DNA of 64,000 bases from Neobacillus endophyticus (GCF_013248975.1 NZ_JABRWH010000001.1:248001-312000), one strand, 5' to 3'; positions 28,925 through 39,209 are shown, numbered from the stretch's first letter. Numbers and translations: made by a program. Notes: generated by a model from the letters alone, not told the origin.

Positions 28925-29713
28925 CTATTTGTTTTTACCGAGAATAAAAATTGGCTCTAACTCCCCATCATCATATAGAAACGACAAAGCAGTGATCGGA
29001 ACATGCCCCCCGGCAAAAAAGCTCATCGTCATTTGTGCTAATACATCATAGCCTCGATCATTGCGAATATCTCCAATTATCAACACATCCTGATGCGGTA
29101 CAGCAAGCACCATTGTCCCAGAAATCCGGTTCTCCATTTCATTTAAAAATCCTTTATTTAAAATCCGACTGGCATCATATCCGTCATTTGTATTAAGAAA
29201 ATAAAAAATATTTCCGGTAACTTGGTCTTCTTTTAATGGTGTGGAAAGAGACCTAACATTAAATAGCGCAATTTCCTTTATTCGACTTGGGTCCCATCCC
29301 TCTTTTTCGATGATCCTTGAATCAATTAACCTGTATGTCTTCCCCATATCAAACGCATAATAGATTCTTGTCTCTGCCGTGTGGTTATCATAAAGAAATG
29401 ATATGCCCTCTTCTGCCTCTTTTGGGAAAGAGGTTGAACGAATGACTGGGAAGATTCTTTTCTCATGATCGGTTAGCTGGAGAGTTTCTCCCATCGCCCG
29501 AAGTCCCTCTTCCACATAATAAACAATTTCTTCTATCGCCTTTTCTTTTACGATATGCCATTTGGCCACAACACCGGATAAAGAAACGGTTATTCCTTTT
29601 CCCGTATGCTTACTTTCAATCCGCATCTGCTCTTTTTCACGGTCATAAGAAAATACTCTGTCATCTCCTGCCAGACGTGTTTCCAATTCCCGCCTCATTT
29701 TATTGCTATTCAT
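28925..29713 (-). CDS. ytpQ: YtpQ, DUF1444 family protein
   Basis: A 262-residue conserved cytoplasmic protein of unknown function. It is recognised by its overall length, its central [11 protein letters not shown] segment, and the C-terminal block with [22 protein letters not shown] ([12 protein letters not shown]). ATG 29713 is chosen because GGAGGG (29725-29720) is six bases upstream; ATG 29719 would touch the ribosome site. It lies between ytpP and sftA; the small ytpR gene that lies in this interval in B. subtilis is not visible here. Confidence 0.88.
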   Translation of the reverse strand: MNSNKMRRELETRLAGDDRVFSYDREKEQMRIESKHTGKGITVSLSGVVAKWHIVKEKAIEEIVYYVEEGLRAMGETLQLTDHEKRIFPVIRSTSFPKEAEEGISFLYDNHTAETRIYYAFDMGKTYRLIDSRIIEKEGWDPSRIKEIALFNVRSLSTPLKEDQVTGNIFYFLNTNDGYDASRILNKGFLNEMENRISGTMVLAVPHQDVLIIGDIRNDRGYDVLAQMTMSFFAGGHVPITALSFLYDDGELEPIFILGKNK

Positions 29714-29763
29714 TTGCATCCCTCCGTACTTCAAGGAGTTTTTATCTATCTATTTTACAATAT

Positions 29764-29802
29764 AAAAGCCTCCTTCTCCAATGCTTGGAAATAGAGGCTT
29801 AT
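29764..29802 (-). terminator. Hairpin between ytpP and ytpQ, possible terminator
   Basis: AAGCCTC/GAGGCTT (29766-29772, 29794-29800) encloses a second stem TCCAA/TTGGA; a short T run follows on the minus strand. Confidence 0.55.
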
Positions 29803-29808
29803 GGATAA

Positions 29809-30123
29809 TTATTTCAATCCAGTAATAAACGATTCAATTTTTTCTTGTGTTTTACGATCTTTGCTGACGAACCGGCCAAGTTCCTTGCCATTTTCAAAAG
29901 CAATAAAGCTTGGAATGCCATAAACATCTTGCTGCTGGCATAAATCAATAAATTGATCACGATCCACATGAATAAATGTATAATCAGTAAATTTGGCTTC
30001 GATTTCAGGTAAAACCGGTTCAATGAATCGGCAATCTCCACACCATTTGGCCGAAAACATAAAAATCGTTTTTCCATTATTGCGTAATTCTTCAAATTGC
30101 TCCATTGATTCTAAATGCTTCAT
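29809..30123 (-). CDS. ytpP: YtpP, thioredoxin-like protein
   Basis: A 104-residue thioredoxin-fold disulfide reductase. The active site is WCGDC (Cys28 and Cys31) in the sequence FSAKWCGDCRFIEP, and the cis-proline loop is VYGIPSFIAFENG. The CGDC pair differs from the CGPC of housekeeping thioredoxin, so its substrate or redox potential may differ. Partner unknown. Preceded by a purine-rich ribosome site; adjacent genes are on the same strand. Confidence 0.93.
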   Translation of the reverse strand: MKHLESMEQFEELRNNGKTIFMFSAKWCGDCRFIEPVLPEIEAKFTDYTFIHVDRDQFIDLCQQQDVYGIPSFIAFENGKELGRFVSKDRKTQEKIESFITGLK

Positions 30124-30243
30124 TATTTAACTCCTCCAATAGCCTCTGTGTTTCTCATTTTCACTTCAGATCATATCAATATGTTTGCATTTTAGTCCAC
30201 CAAAATGCAATGTACATTCAAGATTAGAATCCCCTGCTGTCCA

Positions 30244-30759
30244 TCAATTATTTTGGTCCTTAACATACAAATATTGTCCTACTAATAGCTTCATGACATG
30301 TGTAAACATGTCAACCCGGTTTACTAGCCCATTTGTAAAAATACCAACTGCTCCTTCATGTTTTCGTACATTTTGCTTTTTAGCATAATCATCCATGACC
30401 GGGCCTAGTTCTTCCCCAGCACGCAGTCTAACCGCTACTTCTTCCGGTAGCAGGAATCTTGCTCCACCTGCAATAATGGGCTTCATATTTTCAGAAGCAA
30501 GCGCCCCCCAGTTACAAATAACCAAGCCGCTATTCGTTTCTTGAACACCACCTTCAAGACCGATGCCAATTTGGCCGCCTGCCTTTAATGCTCCCACCGC
30601 CCGATTTATGGCACCTTTTATTGTTTCCTCATCTGAAAACGGCTGGTCACTTACACCTGATGGAATATCCAATGCAATGATCTCCGCCTCTTGATTGGAA
30701 AAACAATTTCTCACTGCGGTAATTTTCGCAGGATTTTTGGATCCGATCATAACCCTCAT
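30244..30759 (-). CDS. DUF84 non-canonical purine NTP phosphatase (inosine/xanthosine triphosphatase type)
   Basis: Expected to hydrolyse ITP, XTP or related damaged nucleotides and so sanitise the nucleotide pool. The 171-residue protein begins with the family motif VMIGSKNPAKITAVRNCF. It continues with SGVSDQPFSDEETIKGAINRA (SDQPFSDEETIKGA) and GIGLEGGVQE, then VGIFTNGLVNR. These match the YjjX/DUF84 family. An internal GSKNPAK loop binds the triphosphate in relatives. It precedes the peptidase gene only in opposite order; an mRNA link is not evident. Confidence 0.88.
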   Translation of the reverse strand: MRVMIGSKNPAKITAVRNCFSNQEAEIIALDIPSGVSDQPFSDEETIKGAINRAVGALKAGGQIGIGLEGGVQETNSGLVICNWGALASENMKPIIAGGARFLLPEEVAVRLRAGEELGPVMDDYAKKQNVRKHEGAVGIFTNGLVNRVDMFTHVMKLLVGQYLYVKDQNN

Positions 30760-30822
30760 AATTGACTCTCCTTATTATATGTAAAGAGGAGGCATACCGC
30801 TAGCAGCGATGCCTCCAGTTCA

Positions 30823-31896
30823 TTAACTGCTTGATTTAATGGTTTCTACAGTTGATTTATCACAAGTTTTTACCAATTTAACTAATAACTCTTTAGCTGC
30901 AGCATAATCATCAACATGAATAACGGAAGCATGTGTATGAATATATCGTGAGCATATACCGATTACAGCACTAGGAACTCCTTCATTTGAAAGATGGACA
31001 CGGCCTGCATCTGTTCCGCCTTGGGACACAAAATATTGATACGGAATGTTATGTGTTTCGGCCATATCTAATACAAATTCTCTCATGCCGCGATGGGTTA
31101 CCATCGATTTATCCAGAATTCGCAGCAATGTTCCCTTCCCCAATTGCCCAAATTCGTTTTTATCCCCACTCATATCATTTGCCGGGCTGGCATCGAGGGC
31201 AAAAAAGAGGTCAGGTTTAATCATATTGGCGGCTGTTTGAGCCCCGCGCAGACCCACTTCTTCTTGAACGGTTGCCCCGGAATAAAGAATATTCGGCAAT
31301 GTTTCCTTCTCCAGTTCTTGCAACAGTTCGATCGCTAGACCGCAGCCATAGCGATTATCCCACGCTTTTGCTAAAATCTTTTTCTTATTTGCCATTGGAG
31401 TAAACGGGCAAATTGGCAATATTGACTGACCTGGTCTGATCCCGATTTTTTCTGCATCTTCACGGTGATCGGCACCAACATCAATCAGCATATTTTTTAT
31501 TTCCATTGGCTTATTCTTCTTTGCTTCATCTAAAAGATGAGGAGGAATGGATCCAATGACACCAATAACCGGACCATTTTTTGTCATGATTTGCACCCGC
31601 TGGGCAAGTAGAACTTGGCTCCACCATCCCCCAAGGGGCTGAAACCGAATCATTCCGTTTTCAGTAATTGCTGTCACCATAAATCCTACTTCATCCATAT
31701 GACCAGCAACCATCACAGTTGGACCCTGCTCATTTCCTCTCTTTACACCAAAAATACTACCGAGTTTATCCTGAACAATTTCTTCTGCATATTTGGATAA
31801 CTGCTCTTTCATAAATTGACGAACTAGATGTTCATTCCCAGGCGCGCCAGGCAATTCTGTCAACGTTTCAAACAGTTTTAATGTTTGTTCGTTCAT
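30823..31896 (-). CDS. ytoP: M42-family glutamyl/deblocking aminopeptidase YtoP
   Basis: Cytoplasmic co-catalytic metallo-aminopeptidase that trims peptides, forming large assemblies in relatives. The 357-residue protein shows metal-ligand motifs: [11 protein letters not shown] (His, Asp), [15 protein letters not shown] (Asp), [15 protein letters not shown] (catalytic and ligand Glu) and ALDASPAND (Asp). [14 protein letters not shown] supplies the last His. All are intact. AGGAGG lies before the start ATG 31896. The gene stands alone between unrelated genes. Confidence 0.93.
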   Translation of the reverse strand: MNEQTLKLFETLTELPGAPGNEHLVRQFMKEQLSKYAEEIVQDKLGSIFGVKRGNEQGPTVMVAGHMDEVGFMVTAITENGMIRFQPLGGWWSQVLLAQRVQIMTKNGPVIGVIGSIPPHLLDEAKKNKPMEIKNMLIDVGADHREDAEKIGIRPGQSILPICPFTPMANKKKILAKAWDNRYGCGLAIELLQELEKETLPNILYSGATVQEEVGLRGAQTAANMIKPDLFFALDASPANDMSGDKNEFGQLGKGTLLRILDKSMVTHRGMREFVLDMAETHNIPYQYFVSQGGTDAGRVHLSNEGVPSAVIGICSRYIHTHASVIHVDDYAAAKELLVKLVKTCDKSTVETIKSSS

Positions 31897-32086
31897 TGTT
31901 TTTCCCTCCTAACATTTATTTTGAATCTGTATGTATACATTTTATTTTACAGAAGTTTCGACTCCCTTACCAATATTTCATTTTTGCTATCTGTAATATT
32001 ACCTTCTTCACTCTAAATAAGATATACTGAATAAAGAATAAATTATGTAATCTTTTCCAATTTTCTTAATTTTGGGAGGTCTAACA

Positions 32087-32416
32087 ATGAACTGGAAGTC
32101 TTTTATACTCGGTGCAACAGCGGGGATTTTGGGAGGTTATGCTGTTTGCGAAATGATAAACCGTACAACAAAGGTTACACCTGATAAAGTTTTAGAAAAG
32201 GTGAAAAAACAATTCAAACAAAGCGGTCCAATCACCGGTTCATGGATACATATGGAAGAAGAGCCGTATGAAAAGCAGCACATTACTTATCGAGTTTACA
32301 GAGGAGGTATTTCAAAGATCAATAACGATGAAAATGAACAATACGAATTTATTGCCGACGCTTCAACAGGTACTCTTCTAGAGGTCAAACGTTTGTCGGC
32401 AGAAGCAGCATCCTAA
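32087..32416 (+). CDS. ytzB: YtzB, small PepSY-like protein
   Basis: A 109-residue protein with an N-terminal hydrophobic, glycine-rich segment (FILGATAGILGGYAVCEM) that could anchor it in the membrane. A PepSY-like beta region follows, ending in YEFIADASTGTLLEVKR, the signature of that fold. PepSY proteins often inhibit or modulate peptidases, but no function is known for this one. ATG 32087 follows GGGAGG (32074-32079); the longer frame from 32072 begins inside that ribosome site. Confidence 0.85.
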   Translation: MNWKSFILGATAGILGGYAVCEMINRTTKVTPDKVLEKVKKQFKQSGPITGSWIHMEEEPYEKQHITYRVYRGGISKINNDENEQYEFIADASTGTLLEVKRLSAEAAS

Positions 32417-32422
32417 AAATGA

Positions 32423-32455
32423 GCCGCATCAGATAAAAGATGCGGCCTTTTTTTA
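32423..32455 (+). terminator. ytzB terminator
   Basis: GCCGCATC (32423-32430) pairs with GATGCGGC (32439-32446), followed by a long T run that reaches the stop of the converging ytnP gene. Confidence 0.92.
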
Positions 32456-33295
32456 TTTTTCCCTAATAATTTTTTCAATCATTTGTTTCCCATCATGGCT
32501 CCATTTAACAGCCCGATAAAAAGTATCATGGTAAAAAGTAAACCATGCTTGATGATCCAATGCATAGGAAATCCATTTTTCCTTTGCTGCAATTGAACTC
32601 ATTGGATAATCATCGTAAGCCATTACCCAAAGAACATTCTGATGGGCATGTGTTGGCATCAAATCAGCCATATGAATAGCCAGTTCCCCGCCATCTTCTA
32701 TGATAAGAATGGCATGTCCGTTACTATGGCCTCCAGTATGAATCATTTTGATAGCACCTAGACACCAGCTTTCTTCAAATGTTTCGACTTGAGATTCAAT
32801 CGCTTCCCAATTTTCCCTCCAATATGTACTTTTAGAGCGGATATTCGGATTCCTCATTTCATCCCATTCGATCTTGGATGTTATGATTTTGGCATTGGGG
32901 AAGACGGAAACATAATCTCCTTCCGAAAGTTCAGTCAAACCGCAGGCATGATCAAAATGCAAGTGTGTCATAAGGACATAATCAATCTGTTCTAAACGTA
33001 AGCCCAACTTCTCCAATGAAGTTCCAAGATCAGATTCCTTTGTGACACCATAATTTCTTAACTGCTTTTCCGAAAGCTTTCCACGGCCAATCCCAGTTTC
33101 AACCAATAGATTTTTTTCGTCCATCTGGATTAAAATGGGATCTGTAGGTAATTCAATTTGATTTTTCTCATTAACAGGGTATTTCTTTGACCATAACGGT
33201 TTAGGAACAACTCCAAACATGGCGCCGCCATCTAAATTCGTAACGCCTCCTGATAACCAAGTCAGAGTCACGTTGCCAATCTTCAATGATTCCAT
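32453..33295 (-). CDS. ytnP: YtnP, metallo-beta-lactamase-fold lactonase
   Basis: Zinc hydrolase of the quorum-quenching lactonase group; B. subtilis YtnP degrades signals of Streptomyces. The 280-residue protein has the metal motif [11 protein letters not shown] (HxHxDH), a following His in [11 protein letters not shown], an Asp in [13 protein letters not shown], and [18 protein letters not shown] near the N-terminus. ATG 33295 (MESLKIG) with AAGGGGG upstream is chosen over a start ten codons earlier. The natural substrate in this organism is not known. Confidence 0.92.
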   Translation of the reverse strand: MESLKIGNVTLTWLSGGVTNLDGGAMFGVVPKPLWSKKYPVNEKNQIELPTDPILIQMDEKNLLVETGIGRGKLSEKQLRNYGVTKESDLGTSLEKLGLRLEQIDYVLMTHLHFDHACGLTELSEGDYVSVFPNAKIITSKIEWDEMRNPNIRSKSTYWRENWEAIESQVETFEESWCLGAIKMIHTGGHSNGHAILIIEDGGELAIHMADLMPTHAHQNVLWVMAYDDYPMSSIAAKEKWISYALDHQAWFTFYHDTFYRAVKWSHDGKQMIEKIIREK

Positions 33296-33349
33296 CGTTT
33301 TTCCCCCTTTTCTCCAGTTTAACACTTGGGTGAATGGTTAGGAAAACTA

Positions 33350-33378
33350 AAATGGACAGCCCCGATAAAAAGCTGTCC
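33350..33378 (-). terminator. trmB terminator
   Basis: GGACAGC (33354-33360) pairs with GCTGTCC (33372-33378), followed on the minus strand by ATTTTAGTTTT. Confidence 0.75.
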
Positions 33379-33384
33379 AACCCT

Positions 33385-34026
33385 TTATTTCTGATATTGT
33401 ACTTCACATCGGTAGATGCGATTTCCTCTTTCGGAGAATTTCTCTTCGTATTCAGTCATGATATTTCCTTCAAATCCGCTTTTATGAAGATCAAGGCTGA
33501 GATATTTTAATAATAATCCATATTCAGAAAAGCTCATGAGTGAATATTCAAATAATCCTTGATTATCGGTCTTAAAATGAATTTCTCCACGATCTACCAT
33601 AATATCCTCATAAAGTTTTAAAAAATCTTTATAAGTCAATCTTCTTTTTTCATGACGCGTTTTTGGCCATGGATCGGAAAAATTCAAATATACGCGGGAA
33701 ACATCATTCTTAGCAAAATATTTGTGTAAATCTACTGCATTCACATTAAGTAGTTTTAGGTTTGGTAATTTCGCTTCAATTAACCGGTCTAATGCGACTA
33801 TGATTACACTTTTGTACACTTCGATTCCAATGTAATTAATTTCCGGATTAGCCTTTGCCATTTCTGTAATGAATCGGCCTTTCCCAGTACCCACTTCAAT
33901 ATGGAGCGGCTGCACTTTTTCAAATGCCTCGTTCCATCTTCCTTTATAGTTTTCGGGGGTTGAAATAATATATTGGGAATTCTGATCAATTTTCTCCTGT
34001 GCCCAAGGTTTATTTCTAAGTCTCAT
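33385..34026 (-). CDS. trmB: tRNA (guanine-N7)-methyltransferase
   Basis: Methylates G46 of tRNAs using S-adenosylmethionine. The 213-residue length equals B. subtilis TrmB. The SAM-binding motif [14 protein letters not shown] and YIGIEVYKS are followed by the tRNA-site motif [15 protein letters not shown]. The C-terminal [13 protein letters not shown] is also present. ATG 34026 (MRLRNKPWA) with AGGAGTG upstream is chosen over the frame ten codons longer. Confidence 0.96.
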   Translation of the reverse strand: MRLRNKPWAQEKIDQNSQYIISTPENYKGRWNEAFEKVQPLHIEVGTGKGRFITEMAKANPEINYIGIEVYKSVIIVALDRLIEAKLPNLKLLNVNAVDLHKYFAKNDVSRVYLNFSDPWPKTRHEKRRLTYKDFLKLYEDIMVDRGEIHFKTDNQGLFEYSLMSFSEYGLLLKYLSLDLHKSGFEGNIMTEYEEKFSERGNRIYRCEVQYQK

Positions 34027-34184
34027 GCTGACACTCCTAAATTTGATTTTGTTCAAAACATATCACGCTGATCCGGATCCTTGCAAGTCTATTCGGCATT
34101 CGAAAGGTCATGTATAAACAAAAAAAGAATCCACAACCTAACTGTGAATTCTTTTTCAATTTTCACTTGAAAGGATGTGCAGTT

Positions 34185-34463
34185 ATGCCGTTAAGTCATA
34201 ATGATCAAGTTACTTTACTGACTGATATATTAAGCAATCATCAAACAGATTGCTGTGGGTCTGTAGCAGAATGTGAACAATTGGAACGATTGGTAAAGTC
34301 CCTTATGGTTAATACTCAGATAGACCAAAATGTAAAAAACATTCTTCAGGATATCTACCAGTACAGCCAGAAAGGAGCACAAACGGCTGATTTGGATCAG
34401 CATATTTTAGCAAATCAGGAAAATCTGTCTCATTGGGTAAATGACATTGGTCAATTTTCCTAA
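34185..34463 (+). CDS. ytzH: YtzH-like protein
   Basis: A 92-residue conserved Bacillus protein of unknown function, helical and soluble, with a paired cysteine motif in HQTDCCGSVAECEQLERLV (TDCCGSVAECEQLE). ATG 34185 is chosen because AAAGGATG (34170-34177) lies upstream; the frame is open 25 codons earlier without homology. Its stop codon directly abuts that of ytmP on the other strand (34463/34464). Confidence 0.83.
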   Translation: MPLSHNDQVTLLTDILSNHQTDCCGSVAECEQLERLVKSLMVNTQIDQNVKNILQDIYQYSQKGAQTADLDQHILANQENLSHWVNDIGQFS

Positions 34464-35234
34464 CTAAAGTATTCCTGTTAAAAAATGGATCCATTTATTC
34501 ATTTCTTCTAGTCGCTGTCTATTCTTATACCATTGAATGGATGTTAATGTATGAAGTGTCACGTACCATTTCATTCTTAATCTTAAATGGCTTGTCAGTT
34601 TTTCACCATACATGCTTAGCCAGTCTTGCCAATTCTCTTCAGGAATGTACCAATAAAGAAGCATTCCTAAATCAATGGCTGGATCCGCGATCATCGCTCC
34701 ATCCCAATCAATCAAATACAACTGGTTGTCTTCAGTAAGCAGCCAGTTGTTATGGTTAACATCGCCATGACAAACCACTTTATTGTCACTGTAAACATGA
34801 TCTTTCTCAGATATTAAGAACTTCAATGCTTTCATGACATCTGGCAGCGCTAAGATTTCTTCATCCAATCCGCTGATTCCATGAAAGAATGCTTCGGGAT
34901 TCAATGGTGTTTTTTCTAATCGGCTGAGCATTCCTAGCATTGGTTCTGATCGATGAATCTTTTTTAATAACTTGGCAACATGCTCTTGGTTCATTTCTGC
35001 CGGTTTAAGTTCACGACCTTCAAGCCATTGCTGTGCTGTTATGACATCTCCGTTTTCTAACCGTTTCGTCCAAACAAGCTTTGGGACAATTCCCTCTGCA
35101 GATAATACCGCAAGAAACGGCGAAGAATTCCGCTTTAAAAAAAGCCTTTGATCTTCGAATTTTGCAATAAAAGCTTTTCCTGTGTCGCCTCCAGCAGGGG
35201 TTATTTCCCATTCTTGTCCTAAAATATGTTCCAA
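34464..35234 (-). CDS. ytmP: YtmP, aminoglycoside-phosphotransferase-fold kinase
   Basis: A 256-residue small-molecule kinase of the APH/choline kinase fold with unknown substrate. Visible are the glycine-containing N-lobe (PAGGDTGKAFIAKFEDQRLFLKR, in parts TPAGGDTGKAFIA), the catalytic loop VVCHGDVNHNNWL (Asp and Asn) and the metal-binding LIDWDGAMIADPAIDLG. Members next to trmB are common in Bacilli. No terminator separates it from the converging ytzH gene. Confidence 0.88.
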   Translation of the reverse strand: MEHILGQEWEITPAGGDTGKAFIAKFEDQRLFLKRNSSPFLAVLSAEGIVPKLVWTKRLENGDVITAQQWLEGRELKPAEMNQEHVAKLLKKIHRSEPMLGMLSRLEKTPLNPEAFFHGISGLDEEILALPDVMKALKFLISEKDHVYSDNKVVCHGDVNHNNWLLTEDNQLYLIDWDGAMIADPAIDLGMLLYWYIPEENWQDWLSMYGEKLTSHLRLRMKWYVTLHTLTSIQWYKNRQRLEEMNKWIHFLTGIL

Positions 35235-35353
35235 AGCTGTTCACCTTCAATTTATGCCGTTCTAACAGAACCCTTATTTTCCAATAGTAGAAAGGTCCTA
35301 TCCTTAGTAAGAGGTAAAACCTGATATCCGAAGGTTTTACAAGATTTTTGCAA

Positions 35354-35390
35354 TAAAAAAAGGCTATTGAAACTAATCTATACAATAGCC
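35354..35390 (-). terminator. Terminator facing the minus strand between amyX and ytmP
   Basis: GGCTATTG (35362-35369) pairs with CAATAGCC (35383-35390); on the minus strand a run of seven T follows. It ends the thpR-ytlR-amyX transcript. Confidence 0.9.
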
Positions 35391-35444
35391 ATCATATTAA
35401 ATTTTATCTCCAACAGCCATTTTTCGTCAAGTAATCTTGAACAA

Positions 35445-37580
35445 CTATTTTTTCATTAAAACATTTAATGATACTGGTTCGAGTATTATTTGTTCTCGGG
35501 AACTGGAGCCATTTGGAATAACTCCCGCATATTGGGCATTCACTAATACTGACCATTCACCGTTTGGAAGCGAAAATGTATATGACTGTTCCGAAGGATT
35601 AATAACAAGAATCAGTTCATCACCATTATACTGATAAAACAGTCCTAAAATAGGAGAGTCCGCGGGAAGCTGGGTCATACAGTTGCGTATTTCCTTTGCC
35701 GTCCTCATTCGGAAGCATGCAAATGTTTTTCTGAGTTGAATGATCCCTTTTATATATTCAACATTGTCTTTGAACTCGATTTTACGATCCCAGTCAAGTT
35801 GATTAACACTATCTGGCGAGCGATAACTATTCCCATCTCCATGTTTTGTTCGGAAAAACTCCTGTCCGCTATGAAGAAAGGGAATACCTTGAGATAATAG
35901 AACAATCCCTGTGGCAAGCCGGTGCCGAGACCTGCGAAATGGATCTTCTGCATTCGGGAAACAAGCCAGTAGCTTATCCCACATAGTATGATTATCATGA
36001 CATTCCACATAATTTACGGATTGGTCTGGTTCATTAAACAATCCATGTCCATTCGTTTTAAATCCAATACTGCCGGCTATGGATTCACAAGCTGCTTCTA
36101 AATCATGTTCATTGCCCATGGCATATCCCTTATCTAATAGATTAAAGGTATTACCTTTGATGCAATCCCGAAAAACGTCATTAAATTGGGCAACTCCCGG
36201 TAATTTGGCCTGATTAGCGATGATCGCTTTTTGCTCAATAGGGAGTGGTGTGTTCAAATCCCAGCCTTCTCCAATAATAATCACATCTTTTAACAGATGC
36301 TCGCAAACAGTCCGAACTTCCTTCATCGTTTCAATATCCAAAATCCCCATCAGATCAAAACGGAAACCATCAATATGATACTCCTCCATCCAAAAACGAA
36401 CGGAATCTACAATAAATTTTCTGACCATCTTCCGTTCGGAAGCAATATCATTTCCGACTCCAGTCCCATTTGAAGGAAGTCCCATTTCGTTATGCCTAAA
36501 ATAATAACCCGGAACTACTTTTTCAAATGAAGACTCTTCACGAATATAGACATGGTTATAAACCACATCCATAATAACTTTTAATCCAGCTTGATGAATC
36601 TGCTTAATTAACTTTTTTAGCTCTAAAATCCTTGCATAAGGATTTGACGGATCTGTTGAATAACTTCCTTCAGGGGTATTGAAATGGAGCGGATTGTAGC
36701 CCCAATTGTATTCTTGCAGCTGATTCAATTCATTCACTCCGGCAAAATCATGAAATGGCATCAATTGCAGATGCGTAATCCCCAGCTCTTTTAAATACGA
36801 TAAACCGGTTGCACCGCCATCTTGGCCGCGTGTTTCAATCTCACAAGCACCAAGATACAACCCTTTATTCGTTACTCCACTGTTTGGGTGGATAGTAAAA
36901 TCGCGGATATGTGTTTCATAGATCACAGCATCCACAGGGGTTTCCATTTGTGGGAGTTCCGCCCGTGGTTCCCTAGTTTGTTCTAAATTTACGATGACCC
37001 CAAGCTTACCGTTCGCTGTCACTGCTTTCACATATGGATCCACTGCTTCATGCCATTCCTGATTAACAAGGACAAGAAAACTATATTGCCAGCAATCCAA
37101 TTCACGATTCAGAACAATTGACCATATTCCCTGATCAACACGTTTTAGCTTAATAATTTCTGAATATGAGCTGTCAGGAGGTCGTAGTTTTAGTTTGACT
37201 TGAACTGCTGTCGGAGCCCACAATTTAAAACAAACCCCTTCTGCCCCATACGTCACCCCAAGGTCAGAACCGCTATAATAGAATTTCTGATCAAAACCCT
37301 CTGTTCGAATAACTGCTCCAATTTGTAAATCAGTTTTCCCTTTATGTTCGTCTATGACCCAATATTGCTGACCAAAACAAAAGTCAAATGGCAGTTTACA
37401 AATATATTTAACATAATTTTCAATTTTACTTTTCTTAATGAGCGGCAATGAACTATTTTCAAAACCTTTTGTAATGTAAAAAGAGGATGAAAGGCCTTGA
37501 TGATAGGAAAGGGGAAGAAGAATCGTAATGATATTAAGCTCATCCAAATAAGCGAAAAATTTCCTTTCAATGGAAGTCAT
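35445..37580 (-). CDS. amyX: Type I pullulanase
   Basis: Hydrolyses alpha-1,6 branches of pullulan, limit dextrins and glycogen. The 711-residue protein lacks a signal peptide, so it acts in the cytoplasm, as B. subtilis AmyX does. Order: an N-terminal domain, a CBM48-like module (about residues 115-200, GVCFKLWAPTAVQVKL), then the GH13 barrel. The barrel has YNWGYNP, VYNHV, DGFRFDLMGILD (catalytic Asp), IIGEGWDLNTPL (acid Glu) and VECHDNHTMWDK. Its start overlaps ytlR by 14 bases, so it is the third gene of the thpR-ytlR-amyX operon. Confidence 0.96.
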   Translation of the reverse strand: MTSIERKFFAYLDELNIITILLPLSYHQGLSSSFYITKGFENSSLPLIKKSKIENYVKYICKLPFDFCFGQQYWVIDEHKGKTDLQIGAVIRTEGFDQKFYYSGSDLGVTYGAEGVCFKLWAPTAVQVKLKLRPPDSSYSEIIKLKRVDQGIWSIVLNRELDCWQYSFLVLVNQEWHEAVDPYVKAVTANGKLGVIVNLEQTREPRAELPQMETPVDAVIYETHIRDFTIHPNSGVTNKGLYLGACEIETRGQDGGATGLSYLKELGITHLQLMPFHDFAGVNELNQLQEYNWGYNPLHFNTPEGSYSTDPSNPYARILELKKLIKQIHQAGLKVIMDVVYNHVYIREESSFEKVVPGYYFRHNEMGLPSNGTGVGNDIASERKMVRKFIVDSVRFWMEEYHIDGFRFDLMGILDIETMKEVRTVCEHLLKDVIIIGEGWDLNTPLPIEQKAIIANQAKLPGVAQFNDVFRDCIKGNTFNLLDKGYAMGNEHDLEAACESIAGSIGFKTNGHGLFNEPDQSVNYVECHDNHTMWDKLLACFPNAEDPFRRSRHRLATGIVLLSQGIPFLHSGQEFFRTKHGDGNSYRSPDSVNQLDWDRKIEFKDNVEYIKGIIQLRKTFACFRMRTAKEIRNCMTQLPADSPILGLFYQYNGDELILVINPSEQSYTFSLPNGEWSVLVNAQYAGVIPNGSSSREQIILEPVSLNVLMKK

Positions 37581-38583
37581 TCAAGTCCCTCATTTCCAAA
37601 TCCACTTCCTCCTTATTTTTCAATCTTGTCACAATCTGTAAAGCTCTATCCCAAAGCTCTATTTTCAATGGAGTCCAGCCAATGTGTTCTCCGTCCCCAT
37701 GAACGTATAACGGCAGTGATGGTTGAATGGAAATCGCTCTACCTTTAAAACGTTTCACTTCTTTAAAATAAATATGTTTTCCCCAAAACACACTAATGAA
37801 AACGAAGAGCAGCTTCCATCTTGATAATTGATGAACCACCGTAATATTAAACAAACCATCATCTGGCAAAGCATCAGGGGCGATCTGCATGCCACCTCCA
37901 TAATATGGCTGATTGGAGACGGTTACAAACCATGTCTGTTCAAATATATGCTTTTTTCCGTCAATTGATATATCTAAAGTTGAAGTTTTATAAGTAAATA
38001 GCTCTTTCAGAAGAAAGTAGACGTAAACCAACCGTCCAAGAGAAAATTGGTTAAACAGAGCCTTGATCCTTGATTGGTTTGCTTTAAAAGCAATAAGGGC
38101 ATCAAATCCAGCACCCATATTATTCAAAAAATAATGACCGGTTTCATTTTCAAAAAACATCTTCCCAAAATCAACCCGGGTTTTCTCCTGTTTCTTCAAA
38201 GAACGGAGAATAACAGTTAATGCCTTTATGGGATCAGCAGGGATGGAAAATCCTCTGGAAAAATCATTTCCTGATCCCCCCGGAATAAACCCGAGTGTTA
38301 TATTTTTATGCTTTGACATTCCATTCAATACTTCATGCATTGTTCCATCACCGCCAACAGCAATGATGAGTTTCCCAAGCTTATTTTCAACTCCGATCTG
38401 AGCTGCAATTCGCTCAGCATGTCCACCATATTCCGTGAAGAAAGCCAAGTATGGAATTTGTTTTCGTTGTAACTCAGCCTGAACCTTTCCCCAAACTTTT
38501 AAACAGCTGCCATTTCCTGCTTTTGGGTTAATAATAAAATAAATAGGCTCCATACGATCAACCTTTAAGTGAATTTCTTTCAT
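37567..38583 (-). CDS. ytlR: Lipid kinase, YegS/DgkB-like diacylglycerol-kinase family (YtlR)
   Basis: Phosphorylates a lipid, probably diacylglycerol or a related acceptor. The 338-residue protein has INPKAGNGSC at the start of the catalytic domain and the nucleotide motif VGGDGTMHEVLNG. GFIPGGSGNDFSRGF follows. The second domain includes GGGMQIAPDALPDDGLF and YVHGDGEHIG. Its start overlaps the thpR stop (ATGA), implying translational coupling. Its exact lipid substrate is unknown. Confidence 0.92.
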   Translation of the reverse strand: MKEIHLKVDRMEPIYFIINPKAGNGSCLKVWGKVQAELQRKQIPYLAFFTEYGGHAERIAAQIGVENKLGKLIIAVGGDGTMHEVLNGMSKHKNITLGFIPGGSGNDFSRGFSIPADPIKALTVILRSLKKQEKTRVDFGKMFFENETGHYFLNNMGAGFDALIAFKANQSRIKALFNQFSLGRLVYVYFLLKELFTYKTSTLDISIDGKKHIFEQTWFVTVSNQPYYGGGMQIAPDALPDDGLFNITVVHQLSRWKLLFVFISVFWGKHIYFKEVKRFKGRAISIQPSLPLYVHGDGEHIGWTPLKIELWDRALQIVTRLKNKEEVDLEMRDLNDFH

Positions 38584-39152
38584 TGCAATGGATATATTTT
38601 CAAAGTCTCATATTTAGGAGACTGATGAACACGGGTTTGGTATAAAACGACTTCACTAGCCTGAAAAGAAAGCGGCTGTGACTGAATCTCCTCCCATACT
38701 TGCAACAGGCCTCCATGGAAAGGAGTTTCTCTCCCCCATTTACGTGCCAACGTAATATGCGGACGGAAAGGTCTTGATTCCAATTGAAAACCTGCCTGTT
38801 CACAGGCTGAAAACACCTTATTACGAATGTCGTTTAATTCCAAACTTTCCATTGTAGCTGCCCAAAATACACGTGGAGAATCTTCTTTCCCAAAAAAGCC
38901 CAAATGGTCTATATTCAATGTAAATGCCTTTACATCTTCTAAGGCTTGTTTAACATAATTGTCGGCATTTGATAATTTTTCCTTTGTGGCCGCCCCTAAA
39001 AATGCCAATGTTATGTGCAAATCCAAGTAGTGAACCCAGCGGCTGAAAGGGATGCTTTCTTTCATAGTTCCCATATGACTTTTCATGATTTGTTTTATAT
39101 CTTCAGGAAGTTTAACGGCAAAGAAATAATGGGATTGCTGCTCCATGAACAT
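38580..39152 (-). CDS. thpR: RNA 2',3'-cyclic phosphodiesterase / 2'-5' RNA ligase family
   Basis: Opens RNA 2',3'-cyclic phosphates, or joins 2'-5' linkages in vitro. The 190-residue protein has the paired HxTx motifs of the 2H superfamily: H46-I-T-L in LDLHITLAFLG and H132-I-T-L in RPHITLARKW. Both are intact. AAGGAA lies upstream of ATG 39152. B. subtilis name ytlP. First gene of the operon with ytlR and amyX; the functional link is not obvious. Confidence 0.92.
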   Translation of the reverse strand: MFMEQQSHYFFAVKLPEDIKQIMKSHMGTMKESIPFSRWVHYLDLHITLAFLGAATKEKLSNADNYVKQALEDVKAFTLNIDHLGFFGKEDSPRVFWAATMESLELNDIRNKVFSACEQAGFQLESRPFRPHITLARKWGRETPFHGGLLQVWEEIQSQPLSFQASEVVLYQTRVHQSPKYETLKIYPLQ

Positions 39153-39209
39153 CTCATTCCTTTTCTTTATATTAGTCTATTTTCTTTTCATTGTACCTAA
39201 TTTCAATCA

